Shown: piece after piece, positions 18,031 through 26,878 of the stretch | Layout of the letters: each line of letters starts with the position of its first letter | Position numbering within the stretch: the first letter of the stretch is position 1 | Position numbers and translations under genes: made by a program | The notes under the pieces: model-generated | Seen by the model: only the letters and a program-made list of their open reading frames with translations | The model's database searches: none | What the model was told of the DNA's origin: nothing | Source of the DNA: Idiomarinaceae bacterium HL-53 | Lineage (GTDB): Bacteria > Pseudomonadota > Gammaproteobacteria > Enterobacterales > Alteromonadaceae | Length of the DNA stretch: 64,000 nt | Reading direction: 5' to 3' | Assembly: GCA_001458075.1 (NCBI GenBank) | Contig: LN899469.1 | Span: 1,524,659-1,588,658 of the forward strand

Positions 18031-18072
18031 GAATGGGGTCAGAGGATTTTTTCCTCTGACCCCATTCGTTTT
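18031..18072. repeat. REP-like hairpin, unit 1
   Basis: A perfect 16-base stem (18031-18046 with 18052-18067) around a five-T loop, with the core GGGGTCAGAGG. It is followed by GTTTTTT, so it could also end plus-strand transcripts. The same hairpin recurs at 18154-18184. The GGGGTCAGAG/CTCTGACCCC core resembles repeats that I associate with REP-linked Y1 transposases in marine gammaproteobacteria; no such transposase gene is in the window. Confidence 0.75.
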
Positions 18073-18092
18073 TTAGAGCGATGGGGATGTAC

Positions 18093-18118
18093 TGGAAGGG
18101 TAGCGAGCTTTGATTCGC
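18093..18118. repeat. Second module of REP-like unit 1
   Basis: CTGGAAGGGTAGCGA leads into a 16-base segment (18103-18118). The exact reverse complement of this segment occurs in unit 2 at 18225-18240, while the left flank GGAAGGGTA keeps the same orientation in both. Confidence 0.65.
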
Positions 18119-18153
18119 AAAGTCTCGAAGGCATGGATGGTGAAAACCGTGAT

Positions 18154-18192
18154 TGGGGTCAGAGGAAAAGATCCTCTGACTCCATTCGTTTT
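18154..18192. repeat. REP-like hairpin, unit 2
   Basis: A 13-base stem (18154-18166 with 18172-18184) with one G-T mismatch, followed by CGTTTTTTT. It is a diverged tandem copy of the hairpin at 18031; the distance between the two copies is about 120 bases. Confidence 0.72.
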
Positions 18193-18216
18193 TTTGAAGC
18201 AATGGTAATGTAGCTG

Positions 18217-18248
18217 GAAGGGTAGCGAATCAAAGCTCGCTATCCTTC
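18217..18248. repeat. Second module of REP-like unit 2 (hairpin)
   Basis: A 12-base stem GAAGGGTAGCGA/TCGCTATCCTTC with one G-T pair and an eight-base loop (18229-18236). The loop is inverted relative to the matching place in unit 1. Confidence 0.65.
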
Positions 18249-18267
18249 ATGGCATTTCGTGCGTCCG

Positions 18268-18308
18268 AAAGTGCTCCTGGCACTTTTGCCGAACCAGAAC
18301 GGTGGTTC
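18268..18308. repeat. Two further short hairpins before the tRNA terminator
   Basis: AAAGTGC/GCACTTT (18268-18274 with 18280-18286, five-base loop) and GAACCA/TGGTTC (18291-18296 with 18303-18308). Both lie between the REP-like units and the tRNA-Phe terminator. No open reading frame with a ribosome site is present in 17949-18368. Confidence 0.45.
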
Positions 18309-18333
18309 TCATCAGGCTTCTGAATTTCAAATA

Positions 18334-18358
18334 CAAAAAAACCGCCACAAGGGCGGTT
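18334..18358 (-). terminator. Rho-independent terminator of tRNA-Phe
   Basis: On the minus strand the stem ACCGCC/GGCGGT (six bases, five-base loop) is followed by a run of seven T. It starts about ten bases after the tRNA 3' end. Confidence 0.8.
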
Positions 18359-18368
18359 ACTTTGTATT

Positions 18369-18444
18369 TGGTGCCCAGAGGCGGAATCGAACCACCGACA
18401 CGGGGATTTTCAATCCCCTGCTCTACCAACTGAGCTATCTGGGC
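18369..18444 (-). tRNA. tRNA-Phe (GAA)
   Basis: 76 bases with encoded CCA. The acceptor stem is GCCCAGA/TCTGGGC, the D arm contains AGCTCAGTTGGTAGAGC, the anticodon stem-loop is GGGGATTGAAAATCCCC with anticodon GAA, and the T arm contains GGTTCGATTCC. It stands alone, with its own promoter and terminator. Confidence 0.97.
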
Positions 18445-18464
18445 GTAACTTTACAGCGGGCGGT

Positions 18465-18493
18465 ATTAAACGGTTTTTCCGCACGGCTGTCAA
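18465..18493 (-). promoter_or_regulatory. Sigma70 promoter of tRNA-Phe
   Basis: On the minus strand: -35 TTGACA (18493-18488), a 17-base spacer and -10 TTTAAT (18470-18465). A GC-rich stretch (ACCGCCCGC) follows the -10, as at promoters under stringent control. Confidence 0.8.
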
Positions 18494-18506
18494 GCCACGT
18501 TTGCAA

Positions 18507-19760
18507 TTATTCTCGAATTTGACCATTCCCAGTCACTACAAACTTCTCCGTAGTGAGAGATTGCAAACCCATCGGGCCGTAGGCATGTAGCTTACTCGTA
18601 GAGATCCCAATCTCCGCGCCTAAACCTAATTGCCCGCCGTCTGAGAATCTCGAGGAGGTATTCCACATCGTAACTGCAGAATCAATGTCTGCGATAAAGC
18701 GTTTCGCGGTGGCTTCATTTTCCGTACAGATAACGTCGGTGTGACCGCTTGAGAATTGCTCTAGGTGCTCAATCGCATGGTTGTAGTCTTTCACTACACG
18801 GACAGCAATCTCCAGCGCTAAATACTCAACCCCAAAATCTTCATCTGCGATAGCACTCGCATCATTGAAAAACTCGATTGAGTTCTTACAAGCGTGAACT
18901 TTCACCTTCTTTTCCGCCAAGGCGTTCGCCACCATGGGAAGAAACTTTTCAGCAACTTCGGCATGCACTAAGAGGCCCTCTAGGGCATTACACACGCCGG
19001 TACGCTGCGTTTTACCGTTCAGTAACAGCGCCAGTGCTTTGTCTAAGTCCGCATCTTTGTCTACGTAGAGGTGGCACACCCCTTTGTAATGTTGAATCAC
19101 AGGAATCTTACTATTGTCACTTACGTAATGAATCAGGCCTTCGCCCCCACGTGGAATAACCAAGTCAATGAAGTCTTTTTGCTGCAGTAATTCCGCCATG
19201 AGGTCGCGATCTGGGGTTGGTACCACGGTAAGTACGTCTCTATTAATGCCCGAAGCCTCGAGTGCCTCATGCATTGCTTCTGCAATTACTTTCGACGTAC
19301 CAATCGCCTCTCTACCGCAACGCAGAATCACCGCATTACCCGATTTGAAACAAAGCGCGCCTGCATCGGCAGTGACGTTAGGTCTTGCTTCGTAAATCAT
19401 ACAAATCACACCGAGAGGAATACGCATTTTGTCGATACGCATTCCGTTTGGACGCTCTTCTAAGAGATAGCTATCCCCCACAGGATCGGGCAGCGCAATA
19501 ATCTCTTCAATGGCCTTCGCCATGTCTTCTACTCGACCTTCATCAAGAGCGAGTCGATCCATCATCGCATCGTCCAGACCTTTTTCTTGGCCTGCTAATA
19601 AATCTTCCTTATTCGCCGCTAAAATAGCCCCGGTGTGCTTCCGAATAGCGTCTGCCATGCGTTGCAATGCAGCGTTCTTTTTCTCGGTTGAAAGTGTTGC
19701 AATCGTGCGCGCAGCTTTGGCTGCACGCTCTGAAATTTGTCTTGCTAATTCGTTATTCAT
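18507..19760 (-). CDS. proA: Glutamate-5-semialdehyde dehydrogenase (gamma-glutamyl phosphate reductase)
   Basis: Second step of proline synthesis: NADPH-dependent reduction of glutamyl-5-phosphate to the semialdehyde. The protein has 417 residues, as is usual for the family, and the catalytic cysteine is in QRTGVCNALEG. I chose the ATG at 19760 because it overlaps the proB stop codon as ATGA and is preceded by GGAG; an upstream in-frame start at 19772 is less likely. It is translated in a coupled manner with proB. Confidence 0.96.
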   Translation of the reverse strand: MNNELARQISERAAKAARTIATLSTEKKNAALQRMADAIRKHTGAILAANKEDLLAGQEKGLDDAMMDRLALDEGRVEDMAKAIEEIIALPDPVGDSYLLEERPNGMRIDKMRIPLGVICMIYEARPNVTADAGALCFKSGNAVILRCGREAIGTSKVIAEAMHEALEASGINRDVLTVVPTPDRDLMAELLQQKDFIDLVIPRGGEGLIHYVSDNSKIPVIQHYKGVCHLYVDKDADLDKALALLLNGKTQRTGVCNALEGLLVHAEVAEKFLPMVANALAEKKVKVHACKNSIEFFNDASAIADEDFGVEYLALEIAVRVVKDYNHAIEHLEQFSSGHTDVICTENEATAKRFIADIDSAVTMWNTSSRFSDGGQLGLGAEIGISTSKLHAYGPMGLQSLTTEKFVVTGNGQIRE

Positions 19761-20875
19761 ACTTTGCTCCATATCATTAGATCGTCGCGGTGTATTACTT
19801 CGCTAATCGGGCTGTAGCCGTAGGTTTCAGCAATCTTGCTGTCGGTTTGTCCCTTGAGGTGCAAAAGTTCATGTGAGCTGTAACGGCAAATACCCTTTGC
19901 GATAGTCTCGGTATTTTCGGCGCTACGCACCAACACAGCATCACCTCGATTGAAATTACCCTGAATATCAACAATACCCGTTGTTAGAAGAGATGCGCCG
20001 TCGTCACGGATTGCTTCTACAGTGCGTGAATCGACCAAAATTTCACCTTGCGCTATGAGCGTATGGCGCAGCCAATGCTTCTTGTTACTTAACGGGTTTT
20101 CTTTGGCTCTAAACAATGTGCCTGGATTCTCGTTGCGTAGCAGTACTTCAAACTTAGTACCCTTACGACCGTTAAGAATGTAAGTGTCGATGCCGTGTGC
20201 AGTTGCCTTTTCCGCAGCCTCAACTTTAGTGCGCATGCCGCCAGTGCCGACGGCACTCGCAGAACCACCCGCTAAGGCATAAATACTTTGATCAATACTT
20301 TCTACTTCCGGTAAAAGTGTGGCGTCGCTGTGTTTATTTGGATCCTTGTCATAAAGGCCATCAATATCTGAGCAAATAAACAAAGCGTCAGCGTCAACGA
20401 CCGTCGCTACCATGGCAGCTAAATTGTCGTTATCACCTACTTTTAAGTGATCGGTGGCAAGTGCATCATTTTCATTCGCAATTGGCATAATGCCCTGTTC
20501 AAGCAATGTATTAACGCTGTTACGAATACTGATGTAGCGCTCACGGTCGCGTAAATCGTCGTGAGTCATGAGAACTTGTGCGCAGGGGAAATCGAAGAAG
20601 CGAGACCAACTTTCCATTACTTGGGTTTGGCCAACCGCAGCCATCGCTTTTTTTAAGACGACCGGTATCGGTTTGTTCTCGTCAAATTTGAAATGATGAC
20701 GCCCGGCAGCGACCGAGCCCGATGAGACCAATACAATTTCTTGACCTCGTTCACGGCACTCATTGATAAAGCGTGCAATTGCGAGTAAGTATTTAGAACT
20801 GCAGCCTTTACCATCTGGCGCAATGAGAGCACTGCCGACTTTAATCACTGCTCTTCGCCAGGTAGGTATTTTCAT
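19757..20875 (-). CDS. proB: Glutamate 5-kinase
   Basis: First step of proline synthesis: ATP-dependent phosphorylation of glutamate. The amino-acid kinase domain (about residues 8-255) shows VIKVGSALI, LVSSGSVAAG and the GTGGMRTKVEAA loop. A C-terminal PUA domain (about 275-350) is present, as in the E. coli enzyme. The 372-residue length is normal. Feedback inhibition by proline is known for the family. An inverted repeat whose near arm covers the ribosome site lies in the leader. Confidence 0.96.
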   Translation of the reverse strand: MKIPTWRRAVIKVGSALIAPDGKGCSSKYLLAIARFINECRERGQEIVLVSSGSVAAGRHHFKFDENKPIPVVLKKAMAAVGQTQVMESWSRFFDFPCAQVLMTHDDLRDRERYISIRNSVNTLLEQGIMPIANENDALATDHLKVGDNDNLAAMVATVVDADALFICSDIDGLYDKDPNKHSDATLLPEVESIDQSIYALAGGSASAVGTGGMRTKVEAAEKATAHGIDTYILNGRKGTKFEVLLRNENPGTLFRAKENPLSNKKHWLRHTLIAQGEILVDSRTVEAIRDDGASLLTTGIVDIQGNFNRGDAVLVRSAENTETIAKGICRYSSHELLHLKGQTDSKIAETYGYSPISEVIHRDDLMIWSKV

Positions 20876-20883
20876 GAATAACT

Positions 20884-20926
20884 CCCTGATTGATTTAAAC
20901 GAGCCGCTATCCTAGCACAATCAGGG
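20884..20926 (-). promoter_or_regulatory. Inverted repeat in the proB leader
   Basis: Nine-base arms CCCTGATTG (20884-20892) and CAATCAGGG (20918-20926) separated by 25 bases. On the minus strand the downstream arm runs into AGGGAG, the proB ribosome site eight bases before the ATG, so pairing would hide it. Confidence 0.45.
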
Positions 20927-21011
20927 GGTTGCTTCATGTTCGCTCATGGAATTTGAGCTCTGTCAATAAATTTGAGTTGAATTAATATGCACTTTGTGTC
21001 ATTTTAGAAAA

Positions 21012-21284
21012 CTATTCTTCAGGCGGTTTATAGCCTTCAATTTCGATGTCTTTACCTTCAAATAAAAACGCGACCATTTCCTTTTCAAGATAAGCTCTGG
21101 TTTCTGCTTCCATGAGGTTTAAGCGCTTTTCATTGATCAACATAGTTTGCTTCTTCTGCCACTCAGCCCAAGCCTCTTGAGAAATATGATCATAAATACG
21201 TTTGCCAAGCTCACCCGGATAGAGCTGAAAAGCAAGACCTGGGGCTTCCTTTTTCAAATAATCACAAAATACAGTACGGCTCAT
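21012..21284 (-). CDS. yggX: Fe(2+)-trafficking / oxidative damage protection protein YggX
   Basis: A 90-residue cytoplasmic protein. It starts with the family motif [16 protein letters not shown], which holds the single conserved cysteine, and ends with EGYKPP. Members protect iron-sulfur enzymes from oxidation and may pass iron(II) to them. It follows mutY, itself an iron-sulfur enzyme, on the same strand after 111 bases, as in E. coli. Confidence 0.95.
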   Translation of the reverse strand: MSRTVFCDYLKKEAPGLAFQLYPGELGKRIYDHISQEAWAEWQKKQTMLINEKRLNLMEAETRAYLEKEMVAFLFEGKDIEIEGYKPPEE

Positions 21285-21395
21285 GAGTTTTATTCCTTTT
21301 CCAATACCTGAAGCAATTTCAGGACATTTAATATTTATGCATTAATTCCAATGTATTGTTAATGCTTATACATGGTATGCAGCACGTGAATGTAG

Positions 21396-22415
21396 CTATT
21401 TGTCTTGCTCAAGTTCATTAAGCCAGCTATCGATATGCTTTTTGAGAGGGGTCGGTACCCCAAAATGCGCTAATTCTTCAATTCGAACCTGTTGTGTAGT
21501 GACAGATTCTCTAATTTCGGAATGCTCGCACTTCGCAAGCCAAACATTGCCCTTCATTTTAAAGTGAGTAAACGTATGTGCAAATTCAAATTTTGCAGAC
21601 GCTTGGTTCGTTGGTTTCTCGATTTCAGGAAGCATCCAGAGCGCTGACCACAACCCAGCGGCAGGGCGCTTTTCTAACATTATGGAGCCATTTTCGTAGC
21701 AAAGGCTAAAGTGAGCGTGCTTTGTGGGCAATGCCTTTTTCACTCTCTTGGTTGGTAACTCATGCTGCCGATTTTCTCGAAAGGCGATGCAATGGCTTTG
21801 CAATGGACAGCGGTCACATTCTGGGTTTTGTGGTTTACAGAGTGTAGAGCCCATATCTAAAAGGCCTTGCGCAAATGCTCTGTTGTCGTGCACTGGGGTG
21901 TAGTGCTCGGCCAGGCGCCAAAGCTCTTTATCTACTTTTGCGGCAGTTGGGAGGCCTTCAATGGCAAAGAGTCGGCAGAAAAGTCTACGAACATTACCAT
22001 CGACAATAGGGCCCCACTCATTGAACGCGAATGAGCGAATTGCGCCTGCGGTATATCTCCCAACACCGGGAATCTTTTGCAGTTCCTGCAAATCATCGGG
22101 AAAATTTCCTTGATAGTGGTTTATGAGGAAGCGCGACGCTTTTTGTAAGTTTCGAGCTCTTGCGTAGTAACCCAACCCTTGCCAATGCGCCATCACCTCA
22201 TCTTCTGATGCGTTCGCCAAATGCTCCAACGTTGGAAAACTTTGCATCCAACGCTCAAAATAAGGAATCACAGTGGTTACTTGTGTTTGTTGCAGCATGA
22301 TTTCACTCACGAGCACACGATAAGGAGAAGCTGGGTGCTGCCACGGCAAATCGTGTCGGCCAGCTGCGCGCTGGAACTTCAAAATGATTTCTACAAAGTC
22401 GGATTCAGTAATCAT
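21396..22415 (-). CDS. mutY: A/G-specific adenine DNA glycosylase
   Basis: Removes adenine mispaired with 8-oxoguanine. Visible features: helix-hairpin-helix GPD domain with E38 in SEIMLQQTQ and the catalytic D139 in VDGNVRR; the 4Fe-4S cluster cysteines C193, C200, C203 and C209; and a C-terminal NUDIX-like domain for 8-oxoG recognition. I chose the ATG at 22415 giving 339 residues, close to the E. coli protein. The frame stays open to 22754, but that extension has no family similarity and runs antisense to trmB. Confidence 0.95.
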   Translation of the reverse strand: MITESDFVEIILKFQRAAGRHDLPWQHPASPYRVLVSEIMLQQTQVTTVIPYFERWMQSFPTLEHLANASEDEVMAHWQGLGYYARARNLQKASRFLINHYQGNFPDDLQELQKIPGVGRYTAGAIRSFAFNEWGPIVDGNVRRLFCRLFAIEGLPTAAKVDKELWRLAEHYTPVHDNRAFAQGLLDMGSTLCKPQNPECDRCPLQSHCIAFRENRQHELPTKRVKKALPTKHAHFSLCYENGSIMLEKRPAAGLWSALWMLPEIEKPTNQASAKFEFAHTFTHFKMKGNVWLAKCEHSEIRESVTTQQVRIEELAHFGVPTPLKKHIDSWLNELEQDK

Positions 22416-22479
22416 CTGCTTGTTTTTTGTCTCTAAGCTTGGATAATGAGCGCCCCACAGTGTAACAGGTCTAAGTGAC

Positions 22480-23199
22480 ATGACAGAACAACAGAAAGAG
22501 CAGAACTCGGCTCCTGCTGAATATATGCGCAGAATTAGAAGCTTTGTAAAAAGAGAAGGTCGCCTTACTAAGGGGCAGGCTGTTGCTCTCGAAACACTGT
22601 GGCCGGTTTGGGGTATTAATGCACCCGCATCGTCTGAAACTTTGAACCTAGAAACTATTTTCGGGCGCAGCGCCCCAGTTGTCTTGGAAATCGGGTTTGG
22701 TATGGGGCAAAGTCTTGTTGCCATGGCGAAGGCCGCGCCGGAGACGAATTTCATTGGTATTGAGGTACATCGTCCTGGTGTGGGGGCTTGCCTGATGGAA
22801 GCGCAAGCGCAAGGAGTCGAGAACTTGCGAGTGATTGAGTTCGATGCCGTAGAGGTGCTAGAGCAGTGGTTGCCTGATCATTGCCTCGATAAAGTTCAGA
22901 TATTTTTCCCTGATCCTTGGCACAAGAAGCGCCACCATAAGCGCCGACTCGTGCAGACAGAATTCGTTACGCTACTACACCAAAAAATGAAGACTCACGG
23001 TGTACTTCACCTCGCCACGGATTGGGAAAATTACGCGGAATATATGCTCGAAGTGCTAAACCCTCTGCCGTTATTTGAGAACCAGTCAGAAGACAATACT
23101 TATATTGCGAGACCTGACGAGAGGCCTCTCACCAAATTTGAGAAACGTGGTCAAAAACTTGGGCATGGTGTTTGGGACATGAAATTTACAGCGCTCTAA
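22480..23199 (+). CDS. trmB: tRNA (guanine-N7-)-methyltransferase
   Basis: Methylates G46 of tRNA using S-adenosylmethionine. The 239-residue protein shows the SAM-binding motif [11 protein letters not shown], then [12 protein letters not shown] and the family signature [15 protein letters not shown]. It is divergent from mutY, a conserved arrangement in gammaproteobacteria. Confidence 0.96.
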   Translation: MTEQQKEQNSAPAEYMRRIRSFVKREGRLTKGQAVALETLWPVWGINAPASSETLNLETIFGRSAPVVLEIGFGMGQSLVAMAKAAPETNFIGIEVHRPGVGACLMEAQAQGVENLRVIEFDAVEVLEQWLPDHCLDKVQIFFPDPWHKKRHHKRRLVQTEFVTLLHQKMKTHGVLHLATDWENYAEYMLEVLNPLPLFENQSEDNTYIARPDERPLTKFEKRGQKLGHGVWDMKFTAL

Positions 23200-23219
23200 T
23201 GAAGAACGCTGGCATCTGG

Positions 23220-24368
23220 TTATTCGGGTAACAGGTCGCTGAGTACTTTATTTAAGTGTAAACGGCCAAGCGCTGTGGGTTGCCACCCTGTTTCGGTGCG
23301 TGAGATCAAGTTTTCTGCGATCGCGTCTTGCAATAGGGTGTCAGCGACAGCAGCCTGCAATCCTGTCCTTGCCTCAAAGGCGGCGCGTGGTGCTTCTGTC
23401 ATGAGCCTAAAATGGTTCATGAAATATTCAAACACCAAGTCTTGTTCTTCTATGTTCCAACTTCGGTACAAGTAGTCTCTCGTTAAATCCATATACCCAC
23501 GCGGGTGCTTCACTTTTTCTGTGCGTATGATTTGCCGCTTACTAGGTAACGTGATCTTTCCGTGGGCACCGCAACCGATTCCCAAATAATCGCCAAACTC
23601 CCAATAGTTAATATTGTGTTTTGAGCGATGCCCCAATTTACTGTACGCACTTACCTCATATTGCATGTAACCTGCAGAGGTAAGCATGTCGTGCCCCTGC
23701 TGATAAATATTCCACAACGTGTCATCGTCGGGAAGTATAGGTGGTTGGCTAGCAAAGAGCGTGTTCGGTTCGATCGTTAATTGATACCAAGAAATGTGGG
23801 GCGGATTACAGGCGATAATAGCCTCTAAGTCGCTCAGTGCTTCTGCAGTCGATTGATTTGGCAAGCCGTGCATTAAGTCGAGGTTGAAGCTTGATAACGC
23901 GAGCTGTTGAGCATGTTGCGCTGCACGAAGCGCTTGCTCCGGATTGTGAATTCGCCCAAGTTTTATTAAATGAGCTTCTTGTAGGCTTTGGACTCCTATC
24001 GATAATCGGTTTACACCGGCTTGTTTAAACCCAGAAAAGCGCTCTGTTTCAAAAGTTCCTGGGTTAGCCTCGAGTGTAATCTCAATGTGGTCTTCAAAGG
24101 GAATCATTGCCTCGATGCCGCGGAGTAATTTATCGATGCCCTCGGCGGTGAAAAGACTCGGCGTACCACCACCAATAAAGATACTACTCAGTGAACGACC
24201 TTGTGCGTAGGGCAAATCTTGACGCAAGTCGTCAAGCAAACATTGGATGTACGCACTTTCGGGAATTTCCTGCGGCTGTGCATGAGAGTTGAAGTCGCAA
24301 TACGGGCACTTCTGCACACACCAAGGAATATGCACATAGAGGCTGAGAGTGGGGAGCTGAAGACTCAT
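23220..24368 (-). CDS. hemW: Heme chaperone HemW (radical SAM)
   Basis: Radical-SAM protein of 382 residues with the cluster motif [10 protein letters not shown] near residue 16-25, preceded by LYVHIPW. It is a homologue of the coproporphyrinogen oxidase HemN, but the HemW subgroup is thought to carry heme rather than make it. The C-terminal HemN_C domain is complete. Its start overlaps the rdgB stop by four bases, so the two are coupled. Confidence 0.93.
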   Translation of the reverse strand: MSLQLPTLSLYVHIPWCVQKCPYCDFNSHAQPQEIPESAYIQCLLDDLRQDLPYAQGRSLSSIFIGGGTPSLFTAEGIDKLLRGIEAMIPFEDHIEITLEANPGTFETERFSGFKQAGVNRLSIGVQSLQEAHLIKLGRIHNPEQALRAAQHAQQLALSSFNLDLMHGLPNQSTAEALSDLEAIIACNPPHISWYQLTIEPNTLFASQPPILPDDDTLWNIYQQGHDMLTSAGYMQYEVSAYSKLGHRSKHNINYWEFGDYLGIGCGAHGKITLPSKRQIIRTEKVKHPRGYMDLTRDYLYRSWNIEEQDLVFEYFMNHFRLMTEAPRAAFEARTGLQAAVADTLLQDAIAENLISRTETGWQPTALGRLHLNKVLSDLLPE

Positions 24369-24976
24369 GCGCGCGCTTGTAAATTTTGCAAGAGGAGTTT
24401 GAGCGCTTGCCCCCGATGACTATGAGCTTTCTTTTCTGCCGCCGATAATTGTGCCGCGGTGCAGACTAAGGCGGGGATATAAAACACCGGATCGTAACCA
24501 AAACCACCATCTCCTAAGCGTTGCATGGCAATGCGGCCGTGCCAACTACCATGTGCGATGAGTGGGGTAGGATCCCCCGCATGCTCCATGTAAACCAAGA
24601 CACAATGAAACGATGCAGTACGAGATTCCTTAGGAACGTCGGACAACGCATTTAAGAGCTTTTCAATATTCTCATCGTCAGTTGCACTCGCGCCTGCGTA
24701 GCGAGCTGAATAAATACCGGGCGCACCTTGCAACGCATCAACGGCTAAGCCACTGTCGTCAGCAAGTGCAGGCCGACTCGTCACCGCGCAGGCATGTCGC
24801 GCTTTAATAAGCGCATTCTCGACGAAACTCAACCCAGTCTCTTCGGCATCTTCAACATGAAATTCGCTTTGCGGTAGCACTTCAACTTGGAGTGGGGATA
24901 GTAAATCCTTGAGCTCATTTACTTTTCCCTGGTTACCGGTAGCGAGGACTAATTGTGAAGGTGCAGTTTTTAACAT
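24365..24976 (-). CDS. rdgB: dITP/XTP pyrophosphatase (HAM1 family)
   Basis: Removes non-canonical purine nucleotides (dITP, XTP) from the pool. The 203-residue protein shows [14 protein letters not shown] at the N-terminus, the [11 protein letters not shown] motif and the C-terminal SHRGQAL. The E and D residues for magnesium are present. It is directly followed by hemW, as in many gammaproteobacteria. Confidence 0.95.
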   Translation of the reverse strand: MLKTAPSQLVLATGNQGKVNELKDLLSPLQVEVLPQSEFHVEDAEETGLSFVENALIKARHACAVTSRPALADDSGLAVDALQGAPGIYSARYAGASATDDENIEKLLNALSDVPKESRTASFHCVLVYMEHAGDPTPLIAHGSWHGRIAMQRLGDGGFGYDPVFYIPALVCTAAQLSAAEKKAHSHRGQALKLLLQNLQARA

Positions 24977-25126
24977 GAATTACCTTTGCGCTAGATTTCA
25001 ATAAAACGTCATCAAGAGGTCATTATATCGTACTTCAATTCCTGTGTTATGATGCTTTCAGTGTTTTGAAGCCTTTCAAGCACTTATACGAACAAGCTGC
25101 TTTTTTCAGGAAAAGGACTTAACTAC

Positions 25127-26854
25127 GTGGATGCTGTTAATCTTACCATTTTGTTTGCCGGATTAATGCTTTTTGTCAGCATATTGGCAACGCAGGTGAG
25201 TGTTCGTTCAGGAGCGCCATTACTTCTCGTTTTTCTTGTGTTAGGTATGTTGGCCGGCGAAGAAGGTCTCTTAGGTATCCAGTTTAATAATCCCGATATA
25301 GCGCTCCTTATCGGCTCCGTAGCGCTTGTCATTATCTTATTTGACGGCGGCTTGCGTACTCATCCTGAACGGTTCCGTGTGGCGCTTGCACCTGCTGCGG
25401 TGCTTGCCTCAGTTGGGGTCATTATTACCTGCATGATTACCGGTCTTGCTGCCGCGTGGCTGTTCAATTTTGGTTGGGTAGAAGGGCTGCTGATGGGAGC
25501 GATTCTCAGCTCCACAGATGCTGCGGCCGTGTTCTCTATTTTCCAATCGAAAGGGCTTCGCATTAAAGACCGGGTCGGCTCGACACTTGAGATCGAGTCG
25601 GGTAGTAACGATCCCATGGCGGTGATGCTAACGGTCGTACTGGTTAATGTATTGGCAAACTCGGAGCAAAGCCTTGATTGGATCGTCATTGTCATGTTCC
25701 TCCAGCAGGCGCTGGTGGGTGCGGCTGTAGGCTATTTAAGTGGGCGAGCATTCGTGCGCATTTGTAAAGCGCTCCACTTGCACGTGGCATTTTTCCCGTT
25801 GCTTGCTGTGGGGGGCAGTATTTTAGTTTATGGGCTGACCGCGCAGCTCGGTGGCAGTGGATTTCTTGCAGTCTATCTGATGGGCTACCTAGTGGGGAAT
25901 GCACGCTTACCTCAGGTCGTTAATATTTTACGGGTGCATGACGGTCTGGCGTGGCTAAGTCAAATCGTCATGTTCTTAATGCTCGGTCTGCTGATTACAC
26001 CATCGAATCTTATTGATATCGCATTACCTGCACTGATTTTAACTGCAGTGATGATTTTCTTCGCGCGCCCCGTTGCGGTATTCGTAAGCTTATTACCCTT
26101 TAATTTCCCGTGGCGAGACCGTTTCTTCATTAGTTGGGTTGGTCTCAGAGGCGCCGTTCCGATTGTCCTCGCTCTTTTCCCATGGATCGCAGGCTTAGAG
26201 AACCAGTATCTCTATTTCGAAATTGCCTTCTTCGTGGTGTTCGTCTCGCTCATGCTACAAGGGTGGACAACACCGCCTTTCGCACGATGGCTCGGACTCG
26301 AGGTGCCTCCGAATGCAGAACCCGATGTGCGAATGCCCATTGATCAGATAGAGACAAAGGAAATACTGGAAGTCGCTGCTTTTCATATTGACGATGAAAC
26401 CCCTGCCTGTGACCATCATTGGGAAGAGATCAGTTTTAGCGAACCGGTTGAGTTCGTCGGCTTAATTCGTCGGGGAGAGTGGTTGCAAGCCATTACGAAC
26501 CCACTGCTCAAAGCTGGAGACACGGTATTAGTGTTCGCGCGCAGCCAAGATATTTCAAAAATAAGTGATGTGCTTGCGGCGAATGGCAGTGGCAAGCAGA
26601 TGACGAAGAAAACATTCTTTGGTGATTTCGTTTTGAATGCAGACATTACACTGCAAGATCTGGCGGGCTTCTATGTTTTGCCTGAGAATCAAACGGCTCC
26701 CACGGAAACGATTGCCGAGCTATTTGAGCAAAAATTCCGCCGCAGAGTCGTAGTAGGGGATCACATTGTACTAGGAAACTTAAGGTTTACTGCTCGCAAA
26801 GTGAGCGACGACGGGAAGATTTCCAAGGTAGGTATTAAGGGCGTCGGAGCCTAG
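25127..26854 (+). CDS. cvrA: Potassium/proton antiporter, CvrA/NhaP2 family
   Basis: Inner-membrane cation/proton antiporter of 575 residues. The first 390 residues form about twelve to thirteen helices of the Na+/H+ exchanger fold, with the ion-site motif SSTDAAAVFSI and SGSNDPMAV. A cytoplasmic TrkA-C/RCK-C domain (about 410-490) and a further C-terminal domain follow, as in NhaP2. The start is GTG at 25127 with AAAAGGA upstream; there is no in-frame ATG that fits. It lies on the opposite strand between rdgB and the DUF4426 gene, splitting a cluster that is usually continuous. K+ rather than Na+ specificity is taken from the family. Confidence 0.9.
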   Translation: MDAVNLTILFAGLMLFVSILATQVSVRSGAPLLLVFLVLGMLAGEEGLLGIQFNNPDIALLIGSVALVIILFDGGLRTHPERFRVALAPAAVLASVGVIITCMITGLAAAWLFNFGWVEGLLMGAILSSTDAAAVFSIFQSKGLRIKDRVGSTLEIESGSNDPMAVMLTVVLVNVLANSEQSLDWIVIVMFLQQALVGAAVGYLSGRAFVRICKALHLHVAFFPLLAVGGSILVYGLTAQLGGSGFLAVYLMGYLVGNARLPQVVNILRVHDGLAWLSQIVMFLMLGLLITPSNLIDIALPALILTAVMIFFARPVAVFVSLLPFNFPWRDRFFISWVGLRGAVPIVLALFPWIAGLENQYLYFEIAFFVVFVSLMLQGWTTPPFARWLGLEVPPNAEPDVRMPIDQIETKEILEVAAFHIDDETPACDHHWEEISFSEPVEFVGLIRRGEWLQAITNPLLKAGDTVLVFARSQDISKISDVLAANGSGKQMTKKTFFGDFVLNADITLQDLAGFYVLPENQTAPTETIAELFEQKFRRRVVVGDHIVLGNLRFTARKVSDDGKISKVGIKGVGA

Positions 26855-26860
26855 ACGCCC
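26839..26860 (+). terminator. Hairpin at the end of the antiporter gene
   Basis: Seven-base stem GGGCGTC (26839-26845) with GACGCCC (26854-26860), overlapping the stop codon. Only TGATTT follows, so termination is possible but weak. Confidence 0.35.
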
Positions 26861-26878
26861 TGATTTGCAATAGCAGCG

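Noticed and set aside
18031..18250. The repeat region as a CRISPR array or insertion sequence
   Set aside because: There are only two imperfect units of hairpins, without regular spacers, transposase gene or target duplication.
18247..18522. Open frames of 60 and 87 codons across the tRNA-Phe region on both strands
   Set aside because: They run through the tRNA, its terminator and promoter and have no ribosome site or protein character.
21307..21323. Hairpin CCTGAA/TTCAGG between mutY and yggX as a terminator
   Set aside because: The stem is six bases and no T run follows on the minus strand.
22416..22754. N-terminal extension of MutY
   Set aside because: The frame is open, but this part has no similarity to MutY and is antisense to trmB; the ATG at 22415 gives the normal length.
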